A DNA stretch of 64,000 nucleotides. Origin: Asterias amurensis. Its lineage: Eukaryota > Echinodermata > Asteroidea > Forcipulatida > Asteriidae. The notes beneath the pieces were generated by a model. The model saw only the letters and a program-made list of their open reading frames with translations. It had not been told where the DNA came from and did no database searches. The DNA lies in the NCBI RefSeq assembly GCF_032118995.1, contig NC_092665.1, positions 16,574,012 to 16,638,011 of the forward strand. Direction: 5' to 3'. The position numbers were made by a program, and so were the translations under genes. Positions 12,701-26,628 of this stretch are shown here, piece by piece (the first letter of the stretch is position 1; every line of letters begins with the position of its first letter).

Positions 12701-15700
12701 ATTTTTACAAAAGTATTTAATTAGAATGAGAAAGTGTTTAGGATTGCATCAAATAAAAGGGAAATGAGACGTTCATGACTTCCTAAATCAGTGACTAATA
12801 ATAATTCAAAGCACTTTAACTGTGTGCAAGCAGATTTTATCAATACTGCTATTTATTTTGTCTTGTACCAAGTGTGCAATTACAATTACCAATAGTGATT
12901 TTGAAGTTCAAAAAGGGACCACACTGAAAAAAAACAAAGTTTGTTTATATCTTTAAAGCATGAATAACATCTAGAAATGCTAGGGCTATTTGTTTCTCAT
13001 TTGTTTTTAGTACTCTGTCAAATTAGCCATCATAGCAGGAAAAGGATATGATCAAAACAGTCCCGACTCTTGGTATGGTTCACCATGTTCACAGTGTGAC
13101 CAAAATGCATTGTTTGGTAGAAGTTTTCTTTTGCCCAAACCGCAACAGAATGAGTCCTTCGTTTTAAAACAAAGAGTTGTTGAAGGTTTTACTCAGTCAG
13201 ATATGAGAAACGTCTGTCGCTGGTTTTGTTTTGGTGAGGTTGATATGAGATGTTCTCTCTGCATGGGAAACTTCATTCAATTCCTCAACCAACATTTGAA
13301 CTTTTGATCAGTCAGACTATCAAGCTTTGCATATTATTGACAATTTAAATGAGGGGAGTACTAAAGCTCACTGATTCTGAGTTGACCTAAGTGGATTTAT
13401 ACAAACTCCAACCATCATGGCTTTTGTAGAGGGCGATTATACACAAGGATTCAAGGATTTCCTTCATGCTATGCCGCACGTACACACCAAGCTTCATAAG
13501 GAACATTCCGATTACAATGAAGAAATGGGTCTGCTTCAAGACACACCCCAGAAAAGCAGGCATGTAAAACATTGTAAATGGCTTCACAAACTTCCGTCCT
13601 TTGGTGCTCATTTAAAACGCAGCTCACCACATGGTTACTCAAAACTCAGACACTCATGCCCGGGACGTTTAGCCGACACCAGCGTCAATCTTGACTATAC
13701 CTCAATTTGTGAGTTACATACAATACAAGCCAAGGTGGAAAAGCCTGGTAAATGTGTTTCTAAGACAACATCTAGAGCTTCAAGTGAGTTACCTCACACC
13801 AGCATTGGAGATAACTCTCATTGTAAACCTTACTTTGAGCTGAAAACATTCCATAAACAAATCAAACAAGAAGCCGATAAGAAACAGGGCGTTGCTTGCC
13901 CAAAACCCTATCAGAGATTGAGACGAGCGATCAGAGGTAGCTCAAATTATGGCACCACTGATAGCGTTGCGTTTCATAGCCAAGCAATGACAAAGTTATC
14001 CGATGGTTGCGTTAATGTATCTGGACTTCCTCGTAATCCACAGATGTATGGCAGATACCGACAGGAGTTGAGTCAATTTGCTAAGAACGAAGCGGTAAGA
14101 CAGAAAGAGGAACAGAAACGACAAAGACAGCTTGATGATGAGTTTAGACACTATAAAGGGACATGTTGCTACACTTTTAAATGTAAGTAGATATTTCAGA
14201 AAATTACAAAAAAATCTATTCTGCGGTAGTAGAGAAGTCTCCTGAATTCAGAAAAATAGACTATGCACTACTGTAGTAGAATATGAAGCAAGACAACTTC
14301 TCAACAAAAAAATCTACCCAGCAAATTTTCTACACATGGTGTTACTGCAAACCAAAGCATTGATACCTCACCATGCAATGCCTCAAATCCAATTCATATA
14401 CAGGCCATTGGTTTTTTTTTCAGATTTGTACAAGTTTTGGCAAACTCTATATTATTTTATTTAATTTGAAAATACTCCTTTTTAGTTCCCATATTGTTTT
14501 ATTCTTATGCTGCATAATTTGTTTTTCAATAGTGATGCTGAATTTATTTTATGTAGCTTCAATCATCAGCCATGGGATACACTCATATATCATGTATAGA
14601 GAATCTGTAAACCTCTAAATAACATCATTTATATTCCGAGGGCTTTGTTTCAAACCAGTAAGAGGATAACCACCTAGGTTTTTGTTTAATTCAGGATCGT
14701 TACTTTGTATAATCACACCCCTGATGTAGCTTCTACTTTTTTTTCAAATATGTCCATGGGCCAAATATCTATCTAAGCCCTAATGTTGGAAATATCCCTT
14801 ATTTGTTGTTAATATCTCTATATCTTTCGTTGATACAGCTAACTTAATCTGGTTCCGTGACTTTGTCTTCAGTAAGATCGGAGAAGATTGGATTTTTCTT
14901 GCCCTTCTGGGTATAATCATGGCCTTATTGTCTTTTGCCATGGACTACGCTATTGCCAAATTCCAAACAGGTAAGACAGAGAGTTCCAAAGACAATGTAG
15001 GATGATGGTATGCAGCTTCCTTATAAAGTCATTAATTGCCAATCCATACATTCAGAAAAAGGTCGTCTGATACTGTCTATCCATGAGCCCCCCCAGGAAT
15101 AATCATGGCGCTATTATATTTTGCCTATTACCAAATTCCTATCAGGTAAGAACGAGAGAATTGACTGTTTTAAAAACAAGTTGCTTATGAGTCATTAACA
15201 GCCATTCCAGACATTCAGGGAAAAAATATTTTTCTAATACTTGCCAACAATGAGTATTGATTAATGCCTAAAATAATTATTTTCATAGTAATCTACCTCC
15301 ATGTTATAACAAAGATGAGAGACATTTCCTGAATTCCAACCAGGCCTGATACTTCAAGGAGGCATTGAGGGTGATTTCCTCCATGCCCCCTGGACATTGC
15401 TTTGGTGCCCTGGAAATGCTACTGTAGAAATTTACAATTTCCTCAAAAGGGTGTCCTTTACCAAGAAGAAAATGCCTTGGTGCCCTTTGCCCTTTTAAAA
15501 GATGCAGCATACAGCCCTGACAGACTTTTTAAGTCTGCTTGATAACAATAATTCAGCATTCTTCTTTGCTGTGTTGGAGTCAAGACGTCACAGACTGAGA
15601 ACAAGACTTAAAACCTTATCTTCTGAATGTATAATCAAAACTCTTTACTCGCTGCAGTTACTGAGTCCTGCATAAGAAATACTTTCAAAGGTTTGGATTT

Positions 15701-18700
15701 AAATTTCAAACTATTTTGTCAGCGCTGTTACTGTATAAGATGACTGGTTATTTATTTATTTGTTTGTTTATTTAAAGTCTGCTTCAGTTCATCATAGATA
15801 TAATATACTTTCTTTTGTACTTTTATTTATATTTTGCTTGTACAGGATTGCGAGCATCATGCCTAAAGGACCTGAGAGCTCTTTGTAAGAGGCCGCTATT
15901 ATTATTATTGTTATTATTATTTATTTATTTATTTATTTATTTCTACCGATAGCTCAAGTACAACTCTACTTAGTCATGAAGGGGCAGCCAGTTTTACAGT
16001 ACTTGGCTTGGACTGGATTCCCAGTAGCTTTCATCATATTCTCAACGGGATTTGTCCACTTAGTGTCGCCAAATGCCATCGGTAAGAAGCCTCTCAACTT
16101 TCTTAACAAAAAGTCTTTGATTGCCTCTATGCCCCTGGTCATTGCCTTGGTGCCCTTGAAATGCTCCAGTAGAAATTTCCTCACACTCATAGGGTGCCAA
16201 TTACCAAGGAGAAAATGCCTTGCTGCCCTTGCCCTTTCAAAAAATGGACAGCATATAGACCTGTCCATATGTTTATACAAATATTTCCACTGTATCAGGG
16301 AATAATGTATGTTATACTCCATTGGAATCGGAAAAATTTGCATTAAATTATTCCCTTCCTCTAGCCATCAATGCTTTCTTTCTAGGGCAGGGCATTTACC
16401 GATGGTAAAGGGAGGCATGCCAGGTACACTGGGCGAACCCACTCTTTTAACAATAGGTGTGCAAGGGGGTCAATTTCACAAAACTCTTCCTAACCTAGGA
16501 CTAGTTCTAGGTAATGCTAAGAGATGGAACTAGTCAAAAGTTATATTAGTCTGATTAGTAAAAGAAAAAGACATTTTCTTAAATTCTTTCGACCTCATTA
16601 AAAACCTATTTTTATACTTGTTGCAAGCCTGGGTTTTCCTTGGAAGCAGAAGCTGTTCCGTGTGTGCTGGCCTTCACTATATTTTAAAGACTTTAAGAGT
16701 TGACAGTGGGCTTTGCAAAAGGTTTTTGCTCTCTCAAATATGAATTTCAATGCCCATTGTTGAAGATTCTGTAAATCTTTTTGAATAAGATTCAGAGGTT
16801 CTTATGCTCTTGCCTAATTAGGCCTAAGACTAATTTGTTTAGGATGTTGTACTTTGTTGTAAATTGCATCCATGTTCAATTATCATGCGATTATGTTGGC
16901 TCAGTGGTTTCTTTCTCTGGCGTACACTTCTGTGAACAGAATCCCACCTCGAACCAGAGACTTGATTGGATTTTCAATCCCCACCTAATTACAAGAGGCT
17001 TTTACGCTTAGGTTTTCCTCCCACATCTAATACTGAACATTCCTTCTCATAAGTTCCTATTCATCTGTTATTGCCGCTAATCGTGCTGTTGGATACTGTG
17101 TAAAATGTGATTTGCTTTGTGTATTTTAACAATTTTTGTGTAGATTTTTCACAATGATTTCATTTTGGAGTAGCGATATGATCGTGCTCTTTTGGAATAG
17201 CGCTATATAAGCACTGTTTATTGTTAATATTTATTTTTAAAAAAGAACAATGAAATAAATGATGAGATTTTTGTTGTGTTAATATTCAGGCTCTGGGATC
17301 CCTGAAATGAAAACTATTCTAAGAGGAGTCGTCCTTAAGGAGTATCTGTCATTTCGGACACTCGTCTCCAAGGTGGTTGGCGTGGCAACATCACTTGGGA
17401 GTGGACTTCCCATTGGGAAAGAGGTAAGAATATTTGAATCTCTTTGTCGTGTTAGTAGGTGGGGGGTGTAAGTGCGTGGGGAGGGGTTTAAGTGCAAGTG
17501 GGGGAGGGGTGGTTGAAGAAATGGACCTAAAGGGTCTGGGTACTTTTTGTAACACAAAACACAATGTCCACAGATTTACATTAAAATTATACAGTGTGAA
17601 GAGAATGAAAGAAGAAGCTTCCCTATAAAATAGGTGCTGTAGTTTTTGGAAAAATTAGTCATAGTTAAACAATGAGTAAAACAATTATTTTTGCAGAAAA
17701 TAGAAAACACTGAAATGTTTTTTTTTTTTTTTTTTTTTTTTTTTTGGGGGGGGGGGGTTGTAGTTATTGTATAATTAAGTTTATATAACTATTGAACAAT
17801 AGAAATACTGATTTGAAACATAAATCAGTTGTGTACCATTTTCATAAGCCAGTAAATATTCTCATAAGCCGACAAGAATCAAACTCAAATTTATGCTGGA
17901 CTTGTCTATCTAGCTCAAAATTAAACCTCTCACAAAATGAGTTCTCTCCAACCACTAATTTGTGGAATGGAATAAAAATATTCCCTTTTGTGTACACGGA
18001 AACCTTATTAAATCTGGCTTACACGGGGGCAGACAGTTCTCTGCGGAGTGAATTGTGTCCTTTGTTAAACACTATAGTTTGATCAACACAAAAAGTCAAT
18101 TATAGACAGACAGTTTGTTAAGCAGATTAACTAGCTAGCCTTTGACAGTATCCTGTGTTTATAAAACCAACACTAACAAAAGAGAAAGAGGAAGGACCCT
18201 TCTTCCTCTGATCAATGGGGGAAGACTTCTTGATTATTTTATAACTGTGTGGTTGTTCTGCAATTTATCTATTTAAGAATGCCTAGAAGTGCTTTGTGTT
18301 CACTTATGTAGTCCGCAGAATTCAGAGTGCTTCTTTCCACTTCAATCTGATTACTTATGTTCTATTATATAGTAATGTCGTACCTGGGTCAAAAATCTTC
18401 AGTGTAAGGCTAGATGGCAAGTAGTAATAATGATTATAATAGCAAAGTATAGCACAGGTACATGTACATCTGCCAAAATGTACTCAAGGCTCTACATTAA
18501 AGAGAAACATTCTAAGACATGGTCGTAGCAACTTATAAGGGTTTACAAGGTGTTATGGTGCACTTAGAAGACATTGCCAGCAACACCTGGCCAAACATCT
18601 TCTCTTGGTGGTGGTTACTCTACTCCAATTACACCCATGGCTTGACGCCCCCTCTAAAGAAGGAAGCAATAAATGTTAAGTGTAGAAAGACAGAAACACC

Positions 18701-21700
18701 AGAGCTCAAATCCAGTGCACTTGACCATTTTGCCACAGCATGCCACAGTTCGCAGATAAAGGACACACAGATATTGCAAATAAGTATTTGACAATCCCTT
18801 GTTTTTATGAAAGGCTCATGTGGCATGAAATAAGAAGTTAAATTGTTCCTAAAGCACACATGATATTATTCCTGCTTAAGTCTGTTTTCTGATTTTGTTT
18901 GCCCTTGGGAAAAGTCTTAAAGAATGTGATCATAGCCTGAAATAATCAATTAGACCCTGCATAATGTGTACATTAAGGTTAGTCTTTGTACTACACAATA
19001 CAATAGTCCGACCTTTTTCAAGGACTAAAAATATCCCATTAAGCAGTTTGCTCTTACAGGGTGAATTCAGAGAATATTTCTTCTTAACGGCTTATGTTGA
19101 AAGCTTTGCTTTCCGGCTTTTGCATGTTTAAATCAGTTTGACTGTAGCTAATAGTGCTGACCATGTCAGCTTACAATTTATAGTTCAACGTTTTCACCGG
19201 TAAACTTGGTGATCCGTCTTAAGCCTGTAAGAAGATATTTTCATCTTTAAGTGGGCTTATAAGCAGAAAACAGCTGCTGAGGGCTTAAATGAGCACTGTC
19301 ATTATGATCAAAGTGAGTTTGTTGCCAGATACTTAAAGGGCCACTGTCATTATGCTCAAAGTGAGTCTGTGGCCAGACATTAAATTACCAACTCTCAGCC
19401 AGTTACTTCACATGCTAGCACGTTAAAATGACGATACCCTTTAAAACTGTTGTTTGTGATGTGACGATTAACGCATGTTCATGTTCTATCATGACGACGG
19501 TGCCCCAAGTAGGAATAAGCTGCCTACAGGCTTATGTAGAAAACATCTGCTTGCAGGTTTTATAAAAGATGCCCGTGGTCCAAACTTCATAAACTCTGTC
19601 AGCATAAAAGCTTGCTAAGTACATACAAATCTGGTTTAACAGAAAACTGGTTACCAGCCAAAATTGCTTAAGGTTTACATTGTCGCAACTGGTACCTCAC
19701 TCATCTAAGCAGTATTATGTTCTTAAAGGAACACGTTGCCTTGGATCGGTCGAGTTGGTCTTTGAAAAGCGTTCTGTAACCGTTTGTTGTAAAATGTATA
19801 TGGTTAGAAAGATATTGTAAAAGTAGAATACAACGATCTACACAAATATGCCTCGAAATTGCATGGTTTTCTTTTTACCCTGTCGACTAACACGGTCGGC
19901 CATTTATGGGAGTCAAAATTTTGACTCCCATAAATGGCCGACCGTGATAGTTTGCGACGTAAAAGGAAAACCGTGCAGTTTCGAGTGATACTTGTGTGGA
20001 TCATTATATTCTACGTTTAAAACATCTTTCTAACTATATGCACTTCATAACAAACGGTTTCAAACGTTTTTAATAGACCAACTCGTCCGATCCAAGGCAA
20101 CGTGTTCCTTTAACCATGTTAACAGCTACCGGTATATTAAATTGGAGTCCGGTAGTCCAGGTACATTACATGTAAGTTTGGAAGTATGGAACTGTACAAT
20201 TACTGTAACTGGAACACAATGTAAATGAAACACGATGTATGTGACAAATAGATGACACTGTACGCGTAGGTGGCTTGGAGAAGTGAAAGATTTGAAGGTG
20301 TTGAAGTAATGACTCACTTGGGCCCAGATTCCATTTGTGCACAGTATAAATATTGAAGAAACAGGTCGCGCTGTGTTTACTCCAGGTGTTTTGTATCGTT
20401 TTATTTGCTATGCAAGTTTGTCCCAATCAAGGCTAAAAGCCACTTTTTGTAAGGGGCTACAAGGAGAACATATTTGAGATGAAAATAACTCGGGGAGCTG
20501 AACGGAATTGATATTCCTCTTAAAACATTTCAGATTGTAGGATGGAGGGAAACATGCACCAGGCAGGGAATTGAAAAGAGATGCAGTGGGTGAAATAAAG
20601 CTGTCAGAATGACTCTTTGTTGTAAATCTCAGCAAAGCAAGATTGTATGGTTTAGTTTTCTATCAGTGTCCTTGTGTTTATTGTCAGGTTAAGAAGTGGG
20701 TCTCGGTTTGCTCTGACGTTGTCCGATAATTTGTTTCTTTCTTGCCGAGTCCATTTGTGTTTATTGTCAGTGCTTGCTCTATCAACTTCTGTAAGAAATG
20801 AGTCTGTGTTTGCTCTGATGTTGTCCGATACTCTTTTTTATTTTATTTCAGGGTCCAAAGAAATGGGTCTAAGTTTGCTCTGACATTGTCCAGGGATTTG
20901 TCTTTTTATTTCACAGGGTCCGTTTGTGCATGTAACCAGTGGTGTAGAAGAAGAAATGGGTCTTTGTTTGCTCTGACATTTTCTGATAATTTGTTTTTTT
21001 CTTTCAGGGTCCATTTGTATATATTGTCAGTGCTCTATCAACTACTCTATAAGAAAAGGTTCTCTGTTTGCTCTGATGTTGTCCGATACTCTGTTTGTTT
21101 TTATTTCACAAGAGTCCATTTGTGTATATTGTCAGTAATCTATCAACCATTCTATAAGAAATGGGTCTCAGTTTGCTCTGACGTTTTCCGATACTCTCTT
21201 TTTTTCTTTCAGGGTCCATTTGTGCATATTGCCAGTATTGTATCAACCATTCTCAGCAAGCTTATTGTTACATTCAAAGGGATATTTGAGGTAAGACAGA
21301 TTTATATTCAAAAGACTGCACAAGTCTCACATAATTAAAACATTGACCTTATTTAAGCGAGCGAGATTTTGACCCGCTTCCCCACCGCAAATATTAACAA
21401 CCACCATCACAGAGATAGAACACTTAGTTGGTAGACCATTGTCACTTGAATCCAGAGTTTGCAGGTTTTAAATCTTGTTTGAGCTAATAATCCTTGTTTA
21501 CATAAAGGCAGTTATAGGTTGATATTCCAAACAAGAAAAGTTTCCAATCCTACAAACTAATTATGAAGTTTATATTTGATTAGAATGAATCCAGAAACAG
21601 TGAGATGCTAGCTGCAGCTTGCGCTGTGGGTGTCTCCTGTAACTTTGCTGCTCCTATCGGTGGGGTTCTCTTCAGTATTGAGGTCACCTCAACGTACTTT

Positions 21701-24700
21701 GCTGTAAGGAATTACTGGAGGGGATTCTTTGGAGCGGTGTGTGGGGCGTTCGTTTTTAGATTGCTTGCCGTTTGGAATAAGGAAGAAGGTATGGCTTCAA
21801 TGTCATAAAGCCTGTAATGTAAGCGAGGCACAATTTTAACTTGCTTAGCAGCAAAAAATGTTTGCTTAGCAAAAATAGGTTACTGGTCAGAACACACAGT
21901 TGCCATTGCTGTGACTAGTACCATGGTCATTTCTTGCTTAAAGACAGTGGACACTATTGGTAATTGTCAAAGACTAGTCTTCACAGTTGGTGTATCTAAA
22001 CATATGCATAAAATAACAGACCTGTGAAGTTGTGTGCTTTTTGATGCTTGATTTCGAGACCTCAAATTTTAAACTTGAGGTCTCGAAATCAAATTCGTGG
22101 AAAACTACTTCTTTCTCGAAAACTATGTCACTTCAGAGGGAGCTGTTTCTCACAATGTTTTATACCATCAACCTCTCTCCATTATTCGTAATCAAGAAAG
22201 GTTTTATGATGATAATTATTTTAAGTAATTACCAATAGTGTCCATCGCTTTAACTACAGCATGTACAGGGTGATAAGAAAACAAGCAAACCCACATTTGA
22301 CTTCAGTTTTTACCTACTTGAACAGCATATTTCGAACATTCAATTACATGCTATCAAAATGTTGATCTTTAAACATAAGTGACAGAAAAAATTATTGCAC
22401 ATTTTATTTTCGAGATATGGTAGTTTAAAAACTTCATATGGCACTTGTGTTTGTCAATGGATGACTTTATTCCATCCGCTTAACTGACCTCTGGAATAGT
22501 TGTAAACGTCGTTCATTAAAAACCAATTTTCAGGATTCTTTAGATCAGCCTTCATTAATTGTCATTGATTACAAAACATCCAGAAGGAAATTACTGTTTT
22601 GTTTCTATAGTTATAACAATGATGTATAAAGAAGTAAGCGGCCTGATCTGATTGAACTGATTTAAATTCTGATTGCAGAAACGATTACAGCGTTGTTCAA
22701 GACCACATTCAGAGTGGATTTTCCTTTTGACCCCCAAGAGTTGATTGCTTTTGCATTTATCGGGTGAGTGACATGAATGAAGTCCATGTGTGGGAGTCAG
22801 TGTAATTATTGACCTTAATACTATACGCTATGTAATCTAGTTTGTTATTGAATGAATGTTTGTGATTCCACCTGTTTTTCCATTAACAAACCAGACAAGG
22901 CGTTGCCCACCGGATGTCTTGTTATAAAAACAATTTATTTTCCAATTGATACAGCTGATAGAACCCCAAATCGTTCTTGGGATGTTATTACTTGAAATAT
23001 ATTAGCATACAAACTTACTTGGTCAGTTGGTAACGAGCAATAGAGAGCTGTTGATAAAACATTGTGGGAAATGACCTTCTCTGAAGTAATGAAGTTTTTT
23101 TATAAAGAGGTAATTTCTCAAACAAATATTTGAATGTGAGAAAGACTTCAGGCCTGAAGTGTTTTTTTCTTTCATTATTTTCTTTCAACTTCAGTGACCA
23201 ATTAAGCCCAATGTTAACAGGTTTGTTATTTTATGCATATGTTGGGATACACCAAGTGAGAAGACTGGTCTTTTACAATTACCAAAGGTGTCCAATGCCT
23301 TTAAGAGTTGGCTTGTATGATAGATGTATTTTTTGTATCGAGGTGGCCCTTTTAATCACTGTATACTCGGTACTTTCCCATGTCTTAGGGGAAATAAGAA
23401 AAGAATAGAGGCTTACATGGACCTTTTCCTAAAACTCAGCTGATATGCTAGTGCCCCAGCTTTTTCTTTGACATCAATTTTGGAGCAGTATTAATTGTAC
23501 ATGTTTTGTTTTCAACATAAAGCAAAGCTTGAAGCAACAGACAAAGCCCAAGGATTTTTTATAAAAAATCTCCATGTATTTTTTTATATTTTTTTATTTT
23601 CATTTATTGACATCCAACAGCGGAAAGCCGCCACTTACAGGAATCGTTAAAAACTATGTAAAAATATGTATCATGTATCTAAAGTATCTAATGTATCTTA
23701 GAAGAGTGTCTAGCACCACCCCCCCCCCTCCACCACCTTGATGTCAGAAGACAAACATTGTAAATAATACACACTTCCTTCATAGAGCTGTTCTGCTTCT
23801 CCTTGGAACTAATTACTTCTTGCCTGGTGCGTGTTTCCCTCCATCCCACAGTCTAGACTGAATATCAATTCCAACCTTAAGGTCCCCTTAGATATTTTCA
23901 TCAAAAGGATTTTATTTCTAGAGTGGCTTTTAGCCTTGTTTGGGGCAAAGTTGTATTAAAAAAATAAAAATTCATGACAACTTTATGTGTTTATTATTCG
24001 TGGTACATTTTTCATCTGCAGTATTGCTTGTGGTTTCGGTGGAGCTCTGTTCGTATTTCTACATCGACGGATTGTGGATTTTAACAGAACCCATAAGAGA
24101 ATCAGCACTTTCCTCGTTAAGAAGTGAGTCCAATTTACATGTATAGTCCATTTTAGATATATACAGAAATTGCCAGGTACTAGCAAGTCGGACCAGCTAG
24201 CTGATTTCATTTTATTTCATTATATTTGCCAGCAAACATGAAAAATCACATTAAAAGTTTGCACATCAAAGATTTACAAGAACAAGCAATACAATAGTTT
24301 TAAGAAGAATACAAATATGAAAAAACATTTAGCAAAGTACTGAGAAACCTGGCCTGGGCCCAATTTCATAGAGCTGCTTAAGCACGAAATTTTGCTTAAG
24401 CAAAAAATCCTTGCTTAGTAAAATCAGATTACCGGCCAAGACTCCACTCAATTGTTATGCTAAGTAAACAACAGCTAAATACCAGTCACAAGCAATGTAT
24501 ATGGCATGAAATTTTGGCCAGTAACATGTGTAAAATAAGCAAGCTATTTTCGTGCTTAAGCGAACTTTTTGCTTAAGCAGCTCTATGAAATTGGCCCCTG
24601 GTCGTGGGTAGATACATATACTGTAAGAAACAACCTCCAGTAGGGGTGGTACACAAAGCACTTGAAACAAAACAAAAGACAAGAACCTTCGCGGGGAAAG

Positions 24701-26593
24701 CCAATAGCCAATGGTTCCAGATAATATTAAATAACAAGACCAATCGGCTTATTGGTTGAGTCCACCAGCTGGTTCACTTGTCCATAATTCATAATAAATA
24801 AGGCTGCATTTTAAAATTGAACTAGTGTTGTATATGTGACCATTAAGAAGTTGTTAAGTGACTGTATTTAAGGCACGGGGAAACTGGATTTGCAGATCTC
24901 TTGAATGTTTTGTTGTCAGAGTCTGTAAAATTGGTGTACATATACACGCTCAATCAACCTGAGGAAAATACAGTTCTTAAACTCAACACAACTCTTCTTT
25001 ATTCATCAGCCTTCCTTTTTTCTTTTTCTTTTTACATTCATTCAACAACTTCTAAACTTGGCATCCTGTATCCCATCCGTCACATGAGGGCGCTATTACC
25101 ATTTTTCATGAACACAACAACTAGCCAGGCGGACCTCTTAGAGACAATTTTGACTGGTCTTTGGGTATTTTAAGTGCCACTTGGCAAACTCAGTGATCGC
25201 CACTGAGCATGCTTAGTGGTGGCCATCTGAGAGCTCAGTGGTCTCTAATGATTAAGACGTTTTCTCTAGTGTCTGCAAACAGACAGAATGAAATTAAAAG
25301 TTATGCAGAACTCATATTAGATTGAAACATGGCCAGCATAAGGTTGCTAACCAAACTACCATGGTCCAATTTCATAGAGCTGTTAAGCACAAAAATTTGC
25401 TTAGCATGAAATGTCTTGCTTGATAAAAACAGGACTACCAACCAAATTTCCATTTTTTGCATCTCGTTTGTTACTGGAAATCAGCTGTTGTTTGCTTATC
25501 CTGAAAATCGTGTGGAAATTTGGTTGATAATCCTGTTTTTATCAAGGAAGAAATTTCATGCTAAGGAAATTTTTGTGCTTAGCATCTCTATGAAATTGGG
25601 GCAATGTCACAAGTACAATTTGTCACTTGTAAATGTATGCTGTTTATTTCTGCTTAGCAGACAATTAGAAAGCACTGTTTTATCCATAAGCAGCTCTGTA
25701 AAATTGGGCCCAAGAGATGTTTTGATTCAATGCTGATAATGAACCGACCTGTAGAATGTCTCTTACATCTTTAAGATGTTCATCTTATCCTTCTCTTTCA
25801 GTCGTTTCTTGTATCCTCTGCTGGTGGCTTTCGTCATCTCTTCCATCACTTTCCCTCTTGGGCTTGGTCAATTCATGGCTGGAGAGGTAAGATGGTCAGC
25901 ACAACTTTCACTACAATTGACCCTGACCTATCCAAATCCTTTGACACCAAACATATGGTGTGTCATGGCCTAGCAGTTAAGAGCACTGGATTCAAGCTCT
26001 GGTGTTTGATTAGCAGAGTGTTGGTTTGAGTCCCGGTCATGACACTTGTGTCTTTAAGCAAGACACTTAACCATGATTGCTTCGTAAAGTTGGGGTAGTA
26101 GTGCTTTCTGCTCTACGAGCCAAGCTTCAGACGGATGATACCCAAGCCTATATCCATATGGACTACTACAGCCCCAGAAGTAGGAAGTAACGGCGTAAAG
26201 CCCTCACCTTTAAATGGCCGTCCGGCCTTGTGATAATGGTGATGTCTCCTTCAAAATATTTTTTAATGAGTGCAAAACTCAGAAGTGATATGTTTTGGTG
26301 TGACAACTAATAGTATGAAACTGTGTCTGATTGATTTAACAGCTAACACAGAAGCAGCAGATTGATGAGCTGTTTAGTAACACAACCCTTGGTACAGATC
26401 CAGCCAATGTGAATGAAGAAAATAAATACAAACCTTGGCATCGTCCTAACGTCTTCGTTACCTTAGGGGTCTTTATCGTCATGCAGGTAGAGTTTTAATT
26501 TTGTTTAATTATACAAATTTGTTTATATTATTTTTGCAAAACAATACAACAAACACTAACAAAATTACATACCAAGAAAAAACCCCAATAGGG

Positions 26594-26628
<35 letters not shown>

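Larger units (their letters stand above)
9793..14043 (+). other. Intron 1 of the ClC gene, repeat-filled
   Basis: The intron spans from the gtaaat donor to the ccacag acceptor and holds three HP-2 palindromic elements. 11,352-13,416 shows no further exon. Confidence 0.7.

Noticed and set aside
13387-13611. Minus-strand ORF
   Set aside because: Antisense to the alternative ClC exon; no homology or splice context.
20886-21338. 150-codon ORF
   Set aside because: Runs through the decayed exon 6 copies and past the real donor. Product of the repeat, not a gene.
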